Below, in pieces: positions 1-5,923 of a stretch of DNA of 7,761 nucleotides (the stretch's first letter is position 1; each line of letters begins with the position of its first letter). A program made the position numbers and the translations under genes. Source of the stretch: JAFGIT01 sp016929465 [NCBI: Candidatus Coatesbacteria bacterium]. Its GTDB lineage: Bacteria; B130-G9. The stretch lies in contig JAFGIT010000373.1 in the NCBI GenBank assembly GCA_016929465.1, positions 1 to 7,761 on the forward strand. Direction: 5' to 3'. Under the pieces are notes generated by a model. The model had not been told where the DNA came from, made no database searches, and worked only from the letters and a program-made list of their open reading frames with translations.

Positions 1-1
1 C

Positions 2-175
2 TGGGTGGCGGGCATGAAATACACCCAGATATCGACCGCCGCCATTCTGAACCAGCTCAGCCTCCTCTTCATATTCGTCTTCGCTTACTTTTTCCTCAAA
101 GAGCCGATGACTCCCCGCCGGATATTCGCGCTCATTCTCGCCTTCGTCGGCGCCGCGATTGTTGTTGGGCTGTAG
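2..175 (+). CDS. EamA/DMT-family transporter, C-terminal fragment (cut by window edge)
   Basis: This is the last 57 codons of a gene that begins left of the window; it ends in TAG at 173-175. The visible peptide has two hydrophobic segments separated by the charged turn FLKEPMTPRR, and it ends with a glycine/alanine-rich helix (AFVGAAIVVGL). The pattern of a helix, a short 'KEP' loop and a final helix is characteristic of the end of the second EamA repeat in drug/metabolite transporters (10-helix inner-membrane permeases). The substrate cannot be told from this part. The gene is convergent with coaBC, so it is unlikely to share regulation with the rest of the window. Family assignment rests on this short tail only; another DMT-superfamily member is possible. 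Confidence 0.75.
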   Translation, partial: WVAGMKYTQISTAAILNQLSLLFIFVFAYFFLKEPMTPRRIFALILAFVGAAIVVGL

Positions 176-182
176 TGTTCTG

Positions 183-197
183 GGCGATGTCTTCGCC
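183..197 (+). terminator. Small hairpin after the transporter gene, possible weak terminator
   Basis: The arms GGCGA (183-187) and TCGCC (193-197) form a perfect 5 bp stem with a 5-base loop, 8 bases after the transporter stop codon. The following bases (TGGAAATTTCTTG) are only mildly T-rich, so this is not a canonical intrinsic terminator. Position is the main support. Confidence 0.3.
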
Positions 198-251
198 TGG
201 AAATTTCTTGCCGCGAATTGCACGAATTGCCAGAATCTAAGTTAAGACACT

Positions 252-269
252 ATCCCGATCAAAAGGGAT
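252..269. terminator. Hairpin between convergent genes, possible terminator for coaBC
   Basis: The arms ATCCC (252-256) and GGGAT (265-269) form a perfect 5 bp stem around an 8-base loop, just past the coaBC stop codon at 274-276. Read on the minus strand the loop carries TTTT, but no clear T-run follows the stem. A role in ending coaBC transcription is inferred from location, between two genes that face each other. Confidence 0.3.
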
Positions 270-273
270 CTTC

Positions 274-1485
274 TCAGGGAGTTCTTAGCGCTATGACCTC
301 CGAGAGAATGGCGTTGGCAAGTTCGTCCTTGGTCGAGAGCGGGACCTCCTTCTGACGTCCGTCGGGCCAGAGCAAGGTGGCGGCGATGGTGGCCACGCCG
401 AAGCCGGAGTCGGCTCTGGAGACGTCGTTTGCCACTATCATGTCGAGGCCTTTTGCTGCAAGTTTCTTGCGGGCGTTGTCGAGAAGGTTTTCTGTCTCGG
501 CGGCAAAGCCGATGATCACCTGGTCCTTCGCCCGGAGTTCGCTAACATCAACCAGGATGTCGGATGTCCGAACGAGCTCGAGCGATAGACTAGATTCACC
601 CTTTTTTATCTTCTGGGAAAGGGGCTGTGCGGGTGTATAGTCTGCTACCGCTGCGGTCATGATTAGCACTTGGTGCTTTGGAAGGGCATCGATAATTGCA
701 TCACGCATCTGTTCTGCCGATGTGACGTTGACCACCTCAACCGCTGAAGGAAGCTCAACAGCACACGGTCCAGCAACCAGAGTCACCTTCGCTCCCCTTG
801 CAGCGGCAGCACGCGCGATCGCGATCCCCATCTTGCCAGTCGAGCGGTTTGATATAAACCTGACCGGATCGATCATCTCCCTTGTCGGGCCTGCCGAGAC
901 GAGAATGCTCAATCCCGCAAGGTCTTTTCCATGCTTCGCCATCGATGCAACTTCGTCCACAATTGCCTCCGGCTGAGACATCCTGCCCCTGCCGCTGCTA
1001 CCGCAGGCGAGCTCTCCAGTGTCAGGACCTACGAAGGCTGCTCCGAGCCTGCCGAGTTTCTCGATATTCTCCTGGACCACTCGATGCGAATACATCCTGA
1101 CATTCATCGCGGGTGCGATCAGGACCGGGCAATCGCAGGACAAGAAGACCGTGCTCAGAAGGTCATCCGCGATTCCATTTGCGAACTTCCCGATGATGTT
1201 CGCGGTCGCGGGCGCGACGAGCAGCATGTCTGCCCAATCGGAGAGCGCAATGTGGCCTATGTATTCGCTCCGAGATCGGGCGAACATCTCAGTATAGACC
1301 TGGTGCCCGGAAAGCGCCGCGAGCGTCTCGGCACCTATGAATCTCGCGCCATTCTCCGTCAAGACGACCTTGACATCGAATCCCCGCTTCTTTAAAAGCC
1401 TGACGATCTCAGCGGATTTATAGGCTGCGATTCCACCGGAAACGCCGAGGAGGATGCTGGTGCAATCAGGCTTTTCAGTGGTCAT
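274..1485 (-). CDS. coaBC: Bifunctional phosphopantothenoylcysteine decarboxylase / phosphopantothenate-cysteine ligase
   Basis: This cytoplasmic enzyme performs two steps of CoA synthesis: CTP-dependent joining of cysteine to 4'-phosphopantothenate (CoaB half), then FMN-dependent decarboxylation to 4'-phosphopantetheine (CoaC half). The 403 residues match full-length bacterial CoaBC. CoaC, about residues 8-180, shows the flavin-binding start GVSGGIAAYKS (14-24), the catalytic-type His78, the PAMN motif (125-128) and the flap ACGSSGRGRM with Cys161. CoaB, about 190-400, shows SAGPTREMIDPVRF (197-210), Asn213 in SNRSTGKMG, AAVADY (278-283) and Lys292 in KIKK. These match E. coli His75, Asn125, Cys158, Asn210 and Lys289 with a constant offset of three, so both halves look active. 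The ATG start has no strong Shine-Dalgarno. The gene lies 34 bp after gmk and is probably co-transcribed; rpoZ, common at this spot, is absent. Confidence 0.97.
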   Translation of the reverse strand: MTTEKPDCTSILLGVSGGIAAYKSAEIVRLLKKRGFDVKVVLTENGARFIGAETLAALSGHQVYTEMFARSRSEYIGHIALSDWADMLLVAPATANIIGKFANGIADDLLSTVFLSCDCPVLIAPAMNVRMYSHRVVQENIEKLGRLGAAFVGPDTGELACGSSGRGRMSQPEAIVDEVASMAKHGKDLAGLSILVSAGPTREMIDPVRFISNRSTGKMGIAIARAAAARGAKVTLVAGPCAVELPSAVEVVNVTSAEQMRDAIIDALPKHQVLIMTAAVADYTPAQPLSQKIKKGESSLSLELVRTSDILVDVSELRAKDQVIIGFAAETENLLDNARKKLAAKGLDMIVANDVSRADSGFGVATIAATLLWPDGRQKEVPLSTKDELANAILSEVIALRTP

Positions 1486-1503
1486 ACTTGGGTGTCCAAC
1501 AGT

Positions 1504-1525
1504 GGCTAACTACCGTAGTTCAGCC
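1504..1525 (-). promoter_or_regulatory. Intercistronic stem-loop spanning the gmk stop codon
   Basis: The arms pair as 1504-1507 with 1522-1525 (GGCT/AGCC) and 1508-1512 with 1516-1520 (AACTA/TAGTT), leaving a 3-base loop and one bulged C at 1521: nine pairs in 22 bases. It covers the gmk TGA (1520-1522) and the start of the 34 bp gap before coaBC. No T-run follows on the minus strand, so it does not look like a terminator. An RNA processing, stability or coupling element is possible. Confidence 0.4.
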
Positions 1526-2194
1526 TCTCTCGTGCTCTTCCATCTCGTCGACCAACTCCTGATAGCTGGAGTTGGTCATCCTCAATCTCTCGGATGCCAT
1601 TATACTCAGAACCGACAGAGCCGCTCTATCAATATCATCGTTGACGACAAGATAATCATAGTCCCTGGAGGCCGCAATTTCTTCCTTTGCCCTCTTGATC
1701 CTGATTTCGAGCTGCTCCTCGTTCTCGCTTCCGCGAGCGACGAGACGGGCCACAGTATCCGCGAAGGTCGGGGCAACCATGAAGATCAAGACAGTTCGCT
1801 CATACTTGTCTCTGAGAGCGAATCCTCCCTGGATGTCTATCTCGAGGAGAGCATCCTTGCCGGCGGAGAAGATGTCGATGACGTCGTTGATACGAGTGCC
1901 GTAGAAATGGTCATGCACCCGTGCAGACTCGAGCATTTCCCCGGAATCTGCGAGGCGTCTGAATTCAGCAGCCGAGATGAAGTGATAATCGGAGCCGGTA
2001 GTTTCTCCCGCCCTGGGGGGGCGAGTAGTGCAGGATACGTTGAGCGCGAGCCCTGCGTGACGTTCGGTCACTCGTCGCGCAACCGTGGTCTTACCGGCGC
2101 CGGCAGGGCCCGACAGAACGAAGGCTATTCTGCCTTCTGAGGCTGCCTGGCGCAGTCGTTGTTCTATCGTGCCCTGTGCCGGCGCCGGTTGCAT
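1520..2194 (-). CDS. gmk: Guanylate kinase
   Basis: It phosphorylates GMP to GDP with ATP, an essential cytoplasmic step of guanine nucleotide synthesis and salvage. The 224 residues carry the P-loop GPAGAGKT (29-36), the GMP-binding stretch SCTTRPPRAGE (54-64) with Arg58 and Arg61, Tyr70, Glu89, the YGT triplet (98-100), the EIDIQGG strand (118-124) and a lid region with Arg153-Gly154 and Arg164. All expected catalytic and binding positions look intact. About 20 residues precede the P-loop strand, more than in E. coli Gmk. ATG 2194 is chosen because no other usual start codon lies between it and the P-loop, and none lies in the gap upstream. It has no visible Shine-Dalgarno and follows a stem-loop. 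A run of seven Cs on the coding strand (2015-2021) encodes Pro59-Pro60; the frame continues normally on both sides. Confidence 0.97.
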   Translation of the reverse strand: MQPAPAQGTIEQRLRQAASEGRIAFVLSGPAGAGKTTVARRVTERHAGLALNVSCTTRPPRAGETTGSDYHFISAAEFRRLADSGEMLESARVHDHFYGTRINDVIDIFSAGKDALLEIDIQGGFALRDKYERTVLIFMVAPTFADTVARLVARGSENEEQLEIRIKRAKEEIAASRDYDYLVVNDDIDRAALSVLSIMASERLRMTNSSYQELVDEMEEHERG

Positions 2195-2197
2195 ATA

Positions 2198-2226
2198 ATA
2201 ATCTGCTATCGATGAGCCAGAATTAT
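2198..2226 (-). promoter_or_regulatory. Stem-loop immediately upstream of the gmk start codon
   Basis: The segments 2198-2207 (ATAATCTGCT) and 2215-2226 pair over ten base pairs with two single-base bulges (C2217, A2221) and a 7-base loop. On the minus strand the stem ends three bases before the gmk ATG and fills the place where a Shine-Dalgarno would lie; none is visible. It could limit ribosome access to gmk, be an RNA processing site, or be without function. Confidence 0.4.
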
Positions 2227-2238
2227 CGTATCCAGTCC

Positions 2239-2505
2239 CTATATGAGGGCGTTCTTGAGTCGATCCAGCATGATATCTCTGTCGAAATTGGTCTGCCAGA
2301 CATGCCCCGAATCGGTGAATATCAGGGACTTAGTCCTTTTCCCCTGGGTGGCATCAATCAGCCTGCCAGATGAGCTGGCGCCCTTCTTCAGTTTTCGAGC
2401 CGGGGATGAATTGAAGGCTATCACGCCGACAACTCTCGTGGCATCGATGAAGTTATTCTCAGAGTCTTCGATGATGACATATTTCTTGTCAGTTGCCTTC
2501 TCCAT
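2239..2505 (-). CDS. remA: RemA / DUF370 family protein
   Basis: This small protein of 88 residues belongs to the DUF370/RemA family. The decisive stretch is RLIDATQGKRTKSLIFTDSG (48-67), preceded by a strand-like segment ATRVVGVIA (22-30) and NSSPARKL (32-39), in the family order. In Bacillus subtilis RemA is an oligomeric DNA-binding activator of matrix genes; in many other bacteria the gene sits beside gmk with unknown role. Here it ends 44 bp before gmk. The ATG start is supported by AGGTGA, seven bases upstream. The first 20 residues differ from the usual 'NIGFGN'-type start, being acidic (IIEDSENNF), and the usual 'GRRTR' motif reads GKRTK, which keeps the basic charge. DNA binding is therefore plausible but not shown. 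The family call is firm; the biological role is not. Confidence 0.85.
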   Translation of the reverse strand: MEKATDKKYVIIEDSENNFIDATRVVGVIAFNSSPARKLKKGASSSGRLIDATQGKRTKSLIFTDSGHVWQTNFDRDIMLDRLKNALI

Positions 2506-2509
2506 TTCT

Positions 2510-2520
2510 GGGTCACCTAC
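2510..2520 (-). promoter_or_regulatory. Ribosome binding site of remA
   Basis: On the minus strand GTAGGTGACCC precedes the remA ATG; the AGGTGA core ends seven bases before it. This is the clearest Shine-Dalgarno in the four-gene string and fixes the start at 2505. Confidence 0.65.
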
Positions 2521-2549
2521 CTTTCGTTACGATTTTGTCATTTTGCATA

Positions 2550-3962
2550 TTAATTGGCATTATGTTTACGAATAAATGCTCTAAGTTTGCCAATACCAGC
2601 TAACGCATAGTTAAAAGCCATTCTGGGATTCTTGCTGGCTAACAAGCGAGATACTATGTATTTCGCTCTTAAATGAAACCTCTTGAAGCATTCTCTCTGA
2701 AGTGACTCTGCATCCTCCCTCGAGAGGTAAAGCCCTCGGAACGAAGGCTCGATGATTCGGTCATTTTCAGCAAGAATTCCTAACTCTTTACAATTTTCGT
2801 ATAGAATTGTTCCAGGAAAACACCTGGCAAGAATAAACTCTGCGAAATCTCCGTCAAGCTCTATCGCAAAATCTATAGATTTCTTGACGGTCTCGGCTGT
2901 CTCCCACGGCAAGCCGACTATGAAAAACATATAGGCTGCGACCCCAAAGCGCTTGCACAGCGCGACCGCTCGCCTGCATTCATCGAGGGTCGTACCTTTC
3001 TGCATGATGTCCAGCATCGACTGGTCGCCGCTCTCAATTCCGAGGCTGATGATATGGCACCCCGCGCGCTTCATCCATTCCAGACGCACCTCGTCCAGCG
3101 TATCGACACGTCCATTGCAGCCCCAACGAATGTCGAGACCACGCTCGATAATTCCTCTGCAGACGTCCACGACCCAATCCCTATTCAGCGTGAAAGTATC
3201 AGCATTGAAGTAGAATTCACGGATCCCGTGCTTCAAAACGCAGTCCTCAATCTCACCTATAATACTATCAGGTGAACGGCTACGCAAGCGCTTTCCTGAC
3301 ACTCTTGGTACCAGACAATAAATGCAGTTGCTCGGACAACCGCGCGCGGTCTGGATTACCGTCAGCGGCTTCTTTGTGTCGGGCGATCTGTACAGCCCAT
3401 TGTCGATGAGGTCCCTGGCCGGATATGGGAGGCTGTCCAGGTCATCGAGATAATCCGCGTCCCTTTTCCTCTCGACGGTCCCATTCGAGCGAAATGTGTA
3501 ACCGTCCGTCTCGAAGTAGCTGCCGTCCAGAAGTGCAGAGATGCGGAATTCCACTTCTCCGCGATATACGATATCCAGGGCCGGAAATCGCTCCAGAACC
3601 AATTCATCGTGGATGAAGAGGTACCCACCCTTGGCGACGGTAACGATCTCGGGCCTGAGAGACTTCGAGAGTTCGCAGGCCTTCAGGTCTTCAAAGAGCG
3701 TCGGTCCGGTCACGTTGACAATCAGAATGTCGGGCTGAATCTCGGTCAAATCCGCCTTGAGGCGGTCCCAATCTCCCCTCGCGGCAGGATAATCGCGGAC
3801 GCAGCACTCAGCCCCTGCCTGGCGCAATATGGCCGCGGCTTCGAGGAGGACGAGCGGAGGCCTCGCAAAGCTTATGGCGTGCGTATCGATGACGGACTGA
3901 CACCGGTCCTCACGAAGGTAAAGCCCCGTCGGAGGGACGATTAAAAGCACTCGTTCGGACAA
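2550..3962 (-). CDS. B12-binding-type radical SAM protein, substrate unknown
   Basis: The 470 residues have the two-part design of cobalamin-type radical SAM enzymes. Residues 1-150 form a B12-binding-like Rossmann region that opens with RVLLIVPP and includes PPLVLLEAAAIL, PDILIVNVT and YRGEVEF (133-139). A DxHxxG lower-ligand motif is not seen (RDYPAARG stands near that place), as in many members that bind cobalamin without a protein histidine. Residues about 198-400 form the radical SAM barrel with the 4Fe-4S motif CPSNCIYC (Cys209, Cys213, Cys216), LGIESG (307-312) and FIVGLPWET (347-355). There is no extra cysteine-rich SPASM tail. Such enzymes perform methylations, cyclizations or other radical reactions; no substrate can be assigned. 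The start is TTG: an in-frame TAG lies eight codons upstream, AGGT is seven bases before the TTG, and the RVLLIVPP strand starts only three residues later. It is the first gene of the remA-gmk-coaBC string. Confidence 0.9.
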   Translation of the reverse strand: MSERVLLIVPPTGLYLREDRCQSVIDTHAISFARPPLVLLEAAAILRQAGAECCVRDYPAARGDWDRLKADLTEIQPDILIVNVTGPTLFEDLKACELSKSLRPEIVTVAKGGYLFIHDELVLERFPALDIVYRGEVEFRISALLDGSYFETDGYTFRSNGTVERKRDADYLDDLDSLPYPARDLIDNGLYRSPDTKKPLTVIQTARGCPSNCIYCLVPRVSGKRLRSRSPDSIIGEIEDCVLKHGIREFYFNADTFTLNRDWVVDVCRGIIERGLDIRWGCNGRVDTLDEVRLEWMKRAGCHIISLGIESGDQSMLDIMQKGTTLDECRRAVALCKRFGVAAYMFFIVGLPWETAETVKKSIDFAIELDGDFAEFILARCFPGTILYENCKELGILAENDRIIEPSFRGLYLSREDAESLQRECFKRFHLRAKYIVSRLLASKNPRMAFNYALAGIGKLRAFIRKHNAN

Positions 3963-3993
3963 ATTATTTACCTGAAATACCGCCTATGTTAAG

Positions 3994-4018
3994 GCCTCGG
4001 AATGCTCGAATTCGAGGC
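3994..4018 (-). promoter_or_regulatory. Overlapping inverted repeats in the radical SAM gene leader
   Basis: GCCTCG (3994-3999) pairs with CGAGGC (4013-4018) around 13 bases. Inside it lies a perfect 12-base palindrome, CTCGAATTCGAG (4005-4016), which shares the right arm. The two pairings exclude each other. The site lies between the predicted transcription start and the TTG codon. It could be an operator for a dimeric regulator or a switching leader RNA. Confidence 0.4.
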
Positions 4019-4040
4019 GTCAATTTTTCCACATAATGCA

Positions 4041-4069
4041 ATTAAACGACAAATTTGCAGCTATTTCAA
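4041..4069 (-). promoter_or_regulatory. Sigma70-type promoter candidate for the radical SAM-remA-gmk-coaBC string
   Basis: On the minus strand TTGAAA (4064-4069) and TTTAAT (4041-4046) are spaced by exactly 17 bases. Each differs from the sigma70 consensus at one position. Transcription would begin near 4034, giving a leader of about 70 bases before the TTG start. No other promoter of this quality was seen in the three gaps of the downstream string, so this one may drive all four genes. Confidence 0.5.
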
Positions 4070-4324
4070 GACAAATGTCCCATGGTAAAAAGAAAGCGAC
4101 AGGACTTCATTCCTCTCAATCAGGATCCATTGCGGCTTCAAGGATCCCACCACCATTAGGACCGAGAGGATATAATACATTGGAATAAGAATTTTTGAAG
4201 AGCATGAATAGAGCTGCGTCGGCGGGGCCCCATTTCCCTCAAGCAGGCCGGAGAGACCGCTTTCAATAACGGCGCGTGGAGGACAGCGTCTTCCCCCACG
4301 CACCGTGCATCGATCGTTCATCGG

Positions 4325-4363
4325 AGGTGATTCTGGACCAAATCTTAGGTCATGGAATCACCT
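4325..4363 (-). terminator. Long inverted repeat after the oxidoreductase gene, possible terminator
   Basis: The arms AGGTGATTC (4325-4333) and GAATCACCT (4355-4363) are perfectly complementary over nine bases, with an inner four-base stem GACC/GGTC (4336-4339 with 4348-4351). It starts 17 bases after the oxidoreductase stop codon. A T-run is missing, so a classical intrinsic terminator is not supported; RNA 3'-end protection or Rho-linked termination are alternatives. A second weaker hairpin follows at 4274-4301. Confidence 0.4.
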
Positions 4364-4380
4364 AATTGTGGCAGTCCTGC

Positions 4381-5733
4381 CTAAATCCTCGACATGCTGA
4401 CTGCTTTGATTGCCATCTCTGCGGCATTTGTCAGCTGATAGACTATGGGTGAAGCGGTAAGCGCTGGATGCGTTCCCATCGGGAACATCGCGATATCATC
4501 CGCAGTCATGCGCTGATGGATACATGCACTTATCGCGTTGATGAGCTCGCCGCCGCTCTTCGCGCCCATCGTCTGTCCGCCAAGTATGATACCTGTGCCC
4601 CGCTCGAACACGAGCTTGACCTTCATCGGCGCCATCCCGGGCATCCCGCCGGGATGTCTGTTGGGCGCCTGGGCCTCGCCAATCACCACATCGTAACCCT
4701 TATCGATCGCGCATCTCTGAGAGAGGCCGGCGTGGGCAAATGCAGTCTCACCGAGCGCCGTAGAAAAGACACCTATTACTCCGCAGTTCATTCGCCTAGT
4801 CGAGAAGAGGTTTGCTCCAGCGATCCGCGCCTCTTTAGTAGCCTCCGATGCAAGTTTCAGTCCGGATGGCGCTCCATCGAAGAAGGAGAACTTCTCGGCG
4901 CAATCTCCGCAGGCAAAAATGTGCTCGTCATTCGTCCGCATATATCTATTCACCTTGACGCCGCGTGTTGGCCCCAATTCAAGCCCTGCATTCTTTGCGA
5001 GTTCGGTATTGGCGACCGCACCAATTCCAAGAATAACCATATCCGCCCGAAGTTGCTTATCGCTATCGAGTCTGACACCAGAAACGGCACCATCGCCGGT
5101 GAACTCAACCACCTTCTCGGAAGTGAGTATATCTATGCCGCTTTCTCTTTGAATACCCTCGGCGGTTTCGCATAGCTCATCATCGAACGCCAGCATCAGG
5201 CAGCGTGGGAGCATTTCCACGATCGATATTTTAACATCTCTGCCCTTGTTGCATTCATCGGCGAATTCGACACCGATGAAACCGCCGCCAACGACGACGA
5301 TATCGGAGGATGAATTCACCTTGTCGAGCAATTTCTTGAGATACGGAACATTCTTATGCACCGCGAAAACGTTATCCTTATCCACGCCGGGAATCGGCAA
5401 GATAATCGGTTCAGAACCGGCGGCGAGAACGAGCTTGTCATATACGACCCTCTCCCCATCCTCCATTCCAACCGTTTTCCCGGCTCGATCGATCTCGGCG
5501 ACTATCCCCACGAGCAGCTCAATCTGGTTGTTCTGGAGGGATGCATCGGGCATGAGGTTCTTCTCTGGTCCTCCGAGAGTCCCATAGATGTAGGGGATCC
5601 CGCATGGTATCGGGACCTGGTCCTCTTTCCTGATGATGAGAATGCTCTTGTTGGGATAATGCCTGCGACACGTGATTGCTGCGGCGATCCCCGCTGCACT
5701 CCCACCGATTACGACCACATCGAATTTCTTCAT
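4381..5733 (-). CDS. FAD-dependent NAD(P)H oxidoreductase, CoA-disulfide reductase / NADH oxidase family
   Basis: A flavoprotein of the pyridine nucleotide-disulfide oxidoreductase superfamily, probably cytoplasmic. Numbered from the chosen start, it has the FAD motif GGSAAG (10-15), a single redox cysteine Cys44 in VPIPCGIPY, the NAD(P)-binding GGGFIGVE (149-156), the second FAD motif FACGDCAE (273-280) and a C-terminal dimerization domain with GTHPALTASP (420-429) and Tyr432. One cysteine at this place instead of the CxxxxC pair marks the CoA-disulfide reductase, NADH oxidase/peroxidase and persulfide reductase group; these cannot be separated by eye. No rhodanese domain is attached. The frame runs to a TTG at 5748, but GGAG lies nine bases before ATG 5733, inside that extension, and the ATG reads directly into KKFDVVVIGG, so 5733 is preferred (450 residues). 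It stands alone between two gaps. Confidence 0.88.
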   Translation of the reverse strand: MKKFDVVVIGGSAAGIAAAITCRRHYPNKSILIIRKEDQVPIPCGIPYIYGTLGGPEKNLMPDASLQNNQIELLVGIVAEIDRAGKTVGMEDGERVVYDKLVLAAGSEPIILPIPGVDKDNVFAVHKNVPYLKKLLDKVNSSSDIVVVGGGFIGVEFADECNKGRDVKISIVEMLPRCLMLAFDDELCETAEGIQRESGIDILTSEKVVEFTGDGAVSGVRLDSDKQLRADMVILGIGAVANTELAKNAGLELGPTRGVKVNRYMRTNDEHIFACGDCAEKFSFFDGAPSGLKLASEATKEARIAGANLFSTRRMNCGVIGVFSTALGETAFAHAGLSQRCAIDKGYDVVIGEAQAPNRHPGGMPGMAPMKVKLVFERGTGIILGGQTMGAKSGGELINAISACIHQRMTADDIAMFPMGTHPALTASPIVYQLTNAAEMAIKAVSMSRI

Positions 5734-5741
5734 TCTATACG

Positions 5742-5747
5742 TCTCCA
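5742..5747 (-). promoter_or_regulatory. Ribosome binding site deciding the oxidoreductase start
   Basis: TGGAGA on the minus strand has its GGAG core nine bases before ATG 5733. The competing TTG at 5748 overlaps this element and has no Shine-Dalgarno of its own upstream. Confidence 0.6.
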
Positions 5748-5923
5748 ATGTTGAGTGATTTAGTAGATTATTCGAAACTCGCTTTTTGCGATGCTTTTCT
5801 GTCGGAATCTCTCCAACGGAGTCAGAATAGGCTACTAGTTCGCGTTAGGCAACCTCGATCTTGTCTGAGATGGTGTCGAATCCCTGCCATACGAGATATA
5901 TTCGGGCCAGAGACCGCGCCGGA
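5748..5923. other. Intergenic region between permease and oxidoreductase genes
   Basis: No gene is seen. A weak minus-strand promoter match lies at 5824-5852 (TTGCCT, 17 bases, TATTCT; four of six consensus bases in each box), which could serve the oxidoreductase gene but is near chance level. A tiny hairpin TCGC-TTTTT-GCGA lies at 5779-5791. No terminator was found after the permease stop codon. Confidence 0.3.

Larger units (their letters stand above)
3963..4380. other. 418 bp intergenic region with promoter and inverted repeats, no convincing gene
   Basis: This gap separates the oxidoreductase stop from the radical SAM start. The part nearest the radical SAM gene (about 3963-4200) is clearly richer in A+T than the neighbouring genes. 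It holds a promoter candidate (4041-4069), overlapping inverted repeats (3994-4018), a hairpin with arms GCGTGG (4274-4279) and CCACGC (4296-4301), and a longer inverted repeat (4325-4363). A TATAAT occurs on the plus strand at 4171-4176 without a matching -35 box. A minus-strand reading frame of 86 codons (4321-4061) has no ribosome site and no recognisable domain, so it is not called. Confidence 0.6.

Noticed and set aside
931-1395. Plus-strand open frame of 154 codons opposite coaBC
   Set aside because: It mirrors the catalytic CoaC half on the other strand and has low-complexity composition without domain features.
2015-2021. Run of seven identical bases in gmk as a possible frameshift or slippage site
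   Set aside because: The frame continues normally through the GMP-binding motif on both sides and the protein is full length.
1454-2140. Long plus-strand open frame of 228 codons opposite gmk
   Set aside because: It lies antisense to an intact guanylate kinase with all motifs, shows no domain of its own and has no ribosome site; it is a by-product of the gmk codon pattern.
4171-4176. Perfect TATAAT on the plus strand
   Set aside because: No -35-like sequence lies 16-18 bases upstream and no plus-strand gene follows; the area is A+T-rich, so chance is likely.
4201-4310. Possible tRNA or small structured RNA gene in the G+C-rich part of the large gap
   Set aside because: Short complementary segments exist, but no cloverleaf, no T-loop consensus and no CCA-type end could be built.
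4061-4321. Minus-strand frame of 86 codons in the gap before the radical SAM gene
   Set aside because: It has one hydrophobic stretch but no ribosome site (the sequence before its ATG is CACCTCCG), no known domain, and it runs over the promoter's -35 box.
4468-5175. Plus-strand open frame of 235 codons opposite the oxidoreductase
   Set aside because: It is antisense to conserved FAD and NAD motifs, with irregular cysteine- and histidine-rich sequence and no recognisable family.
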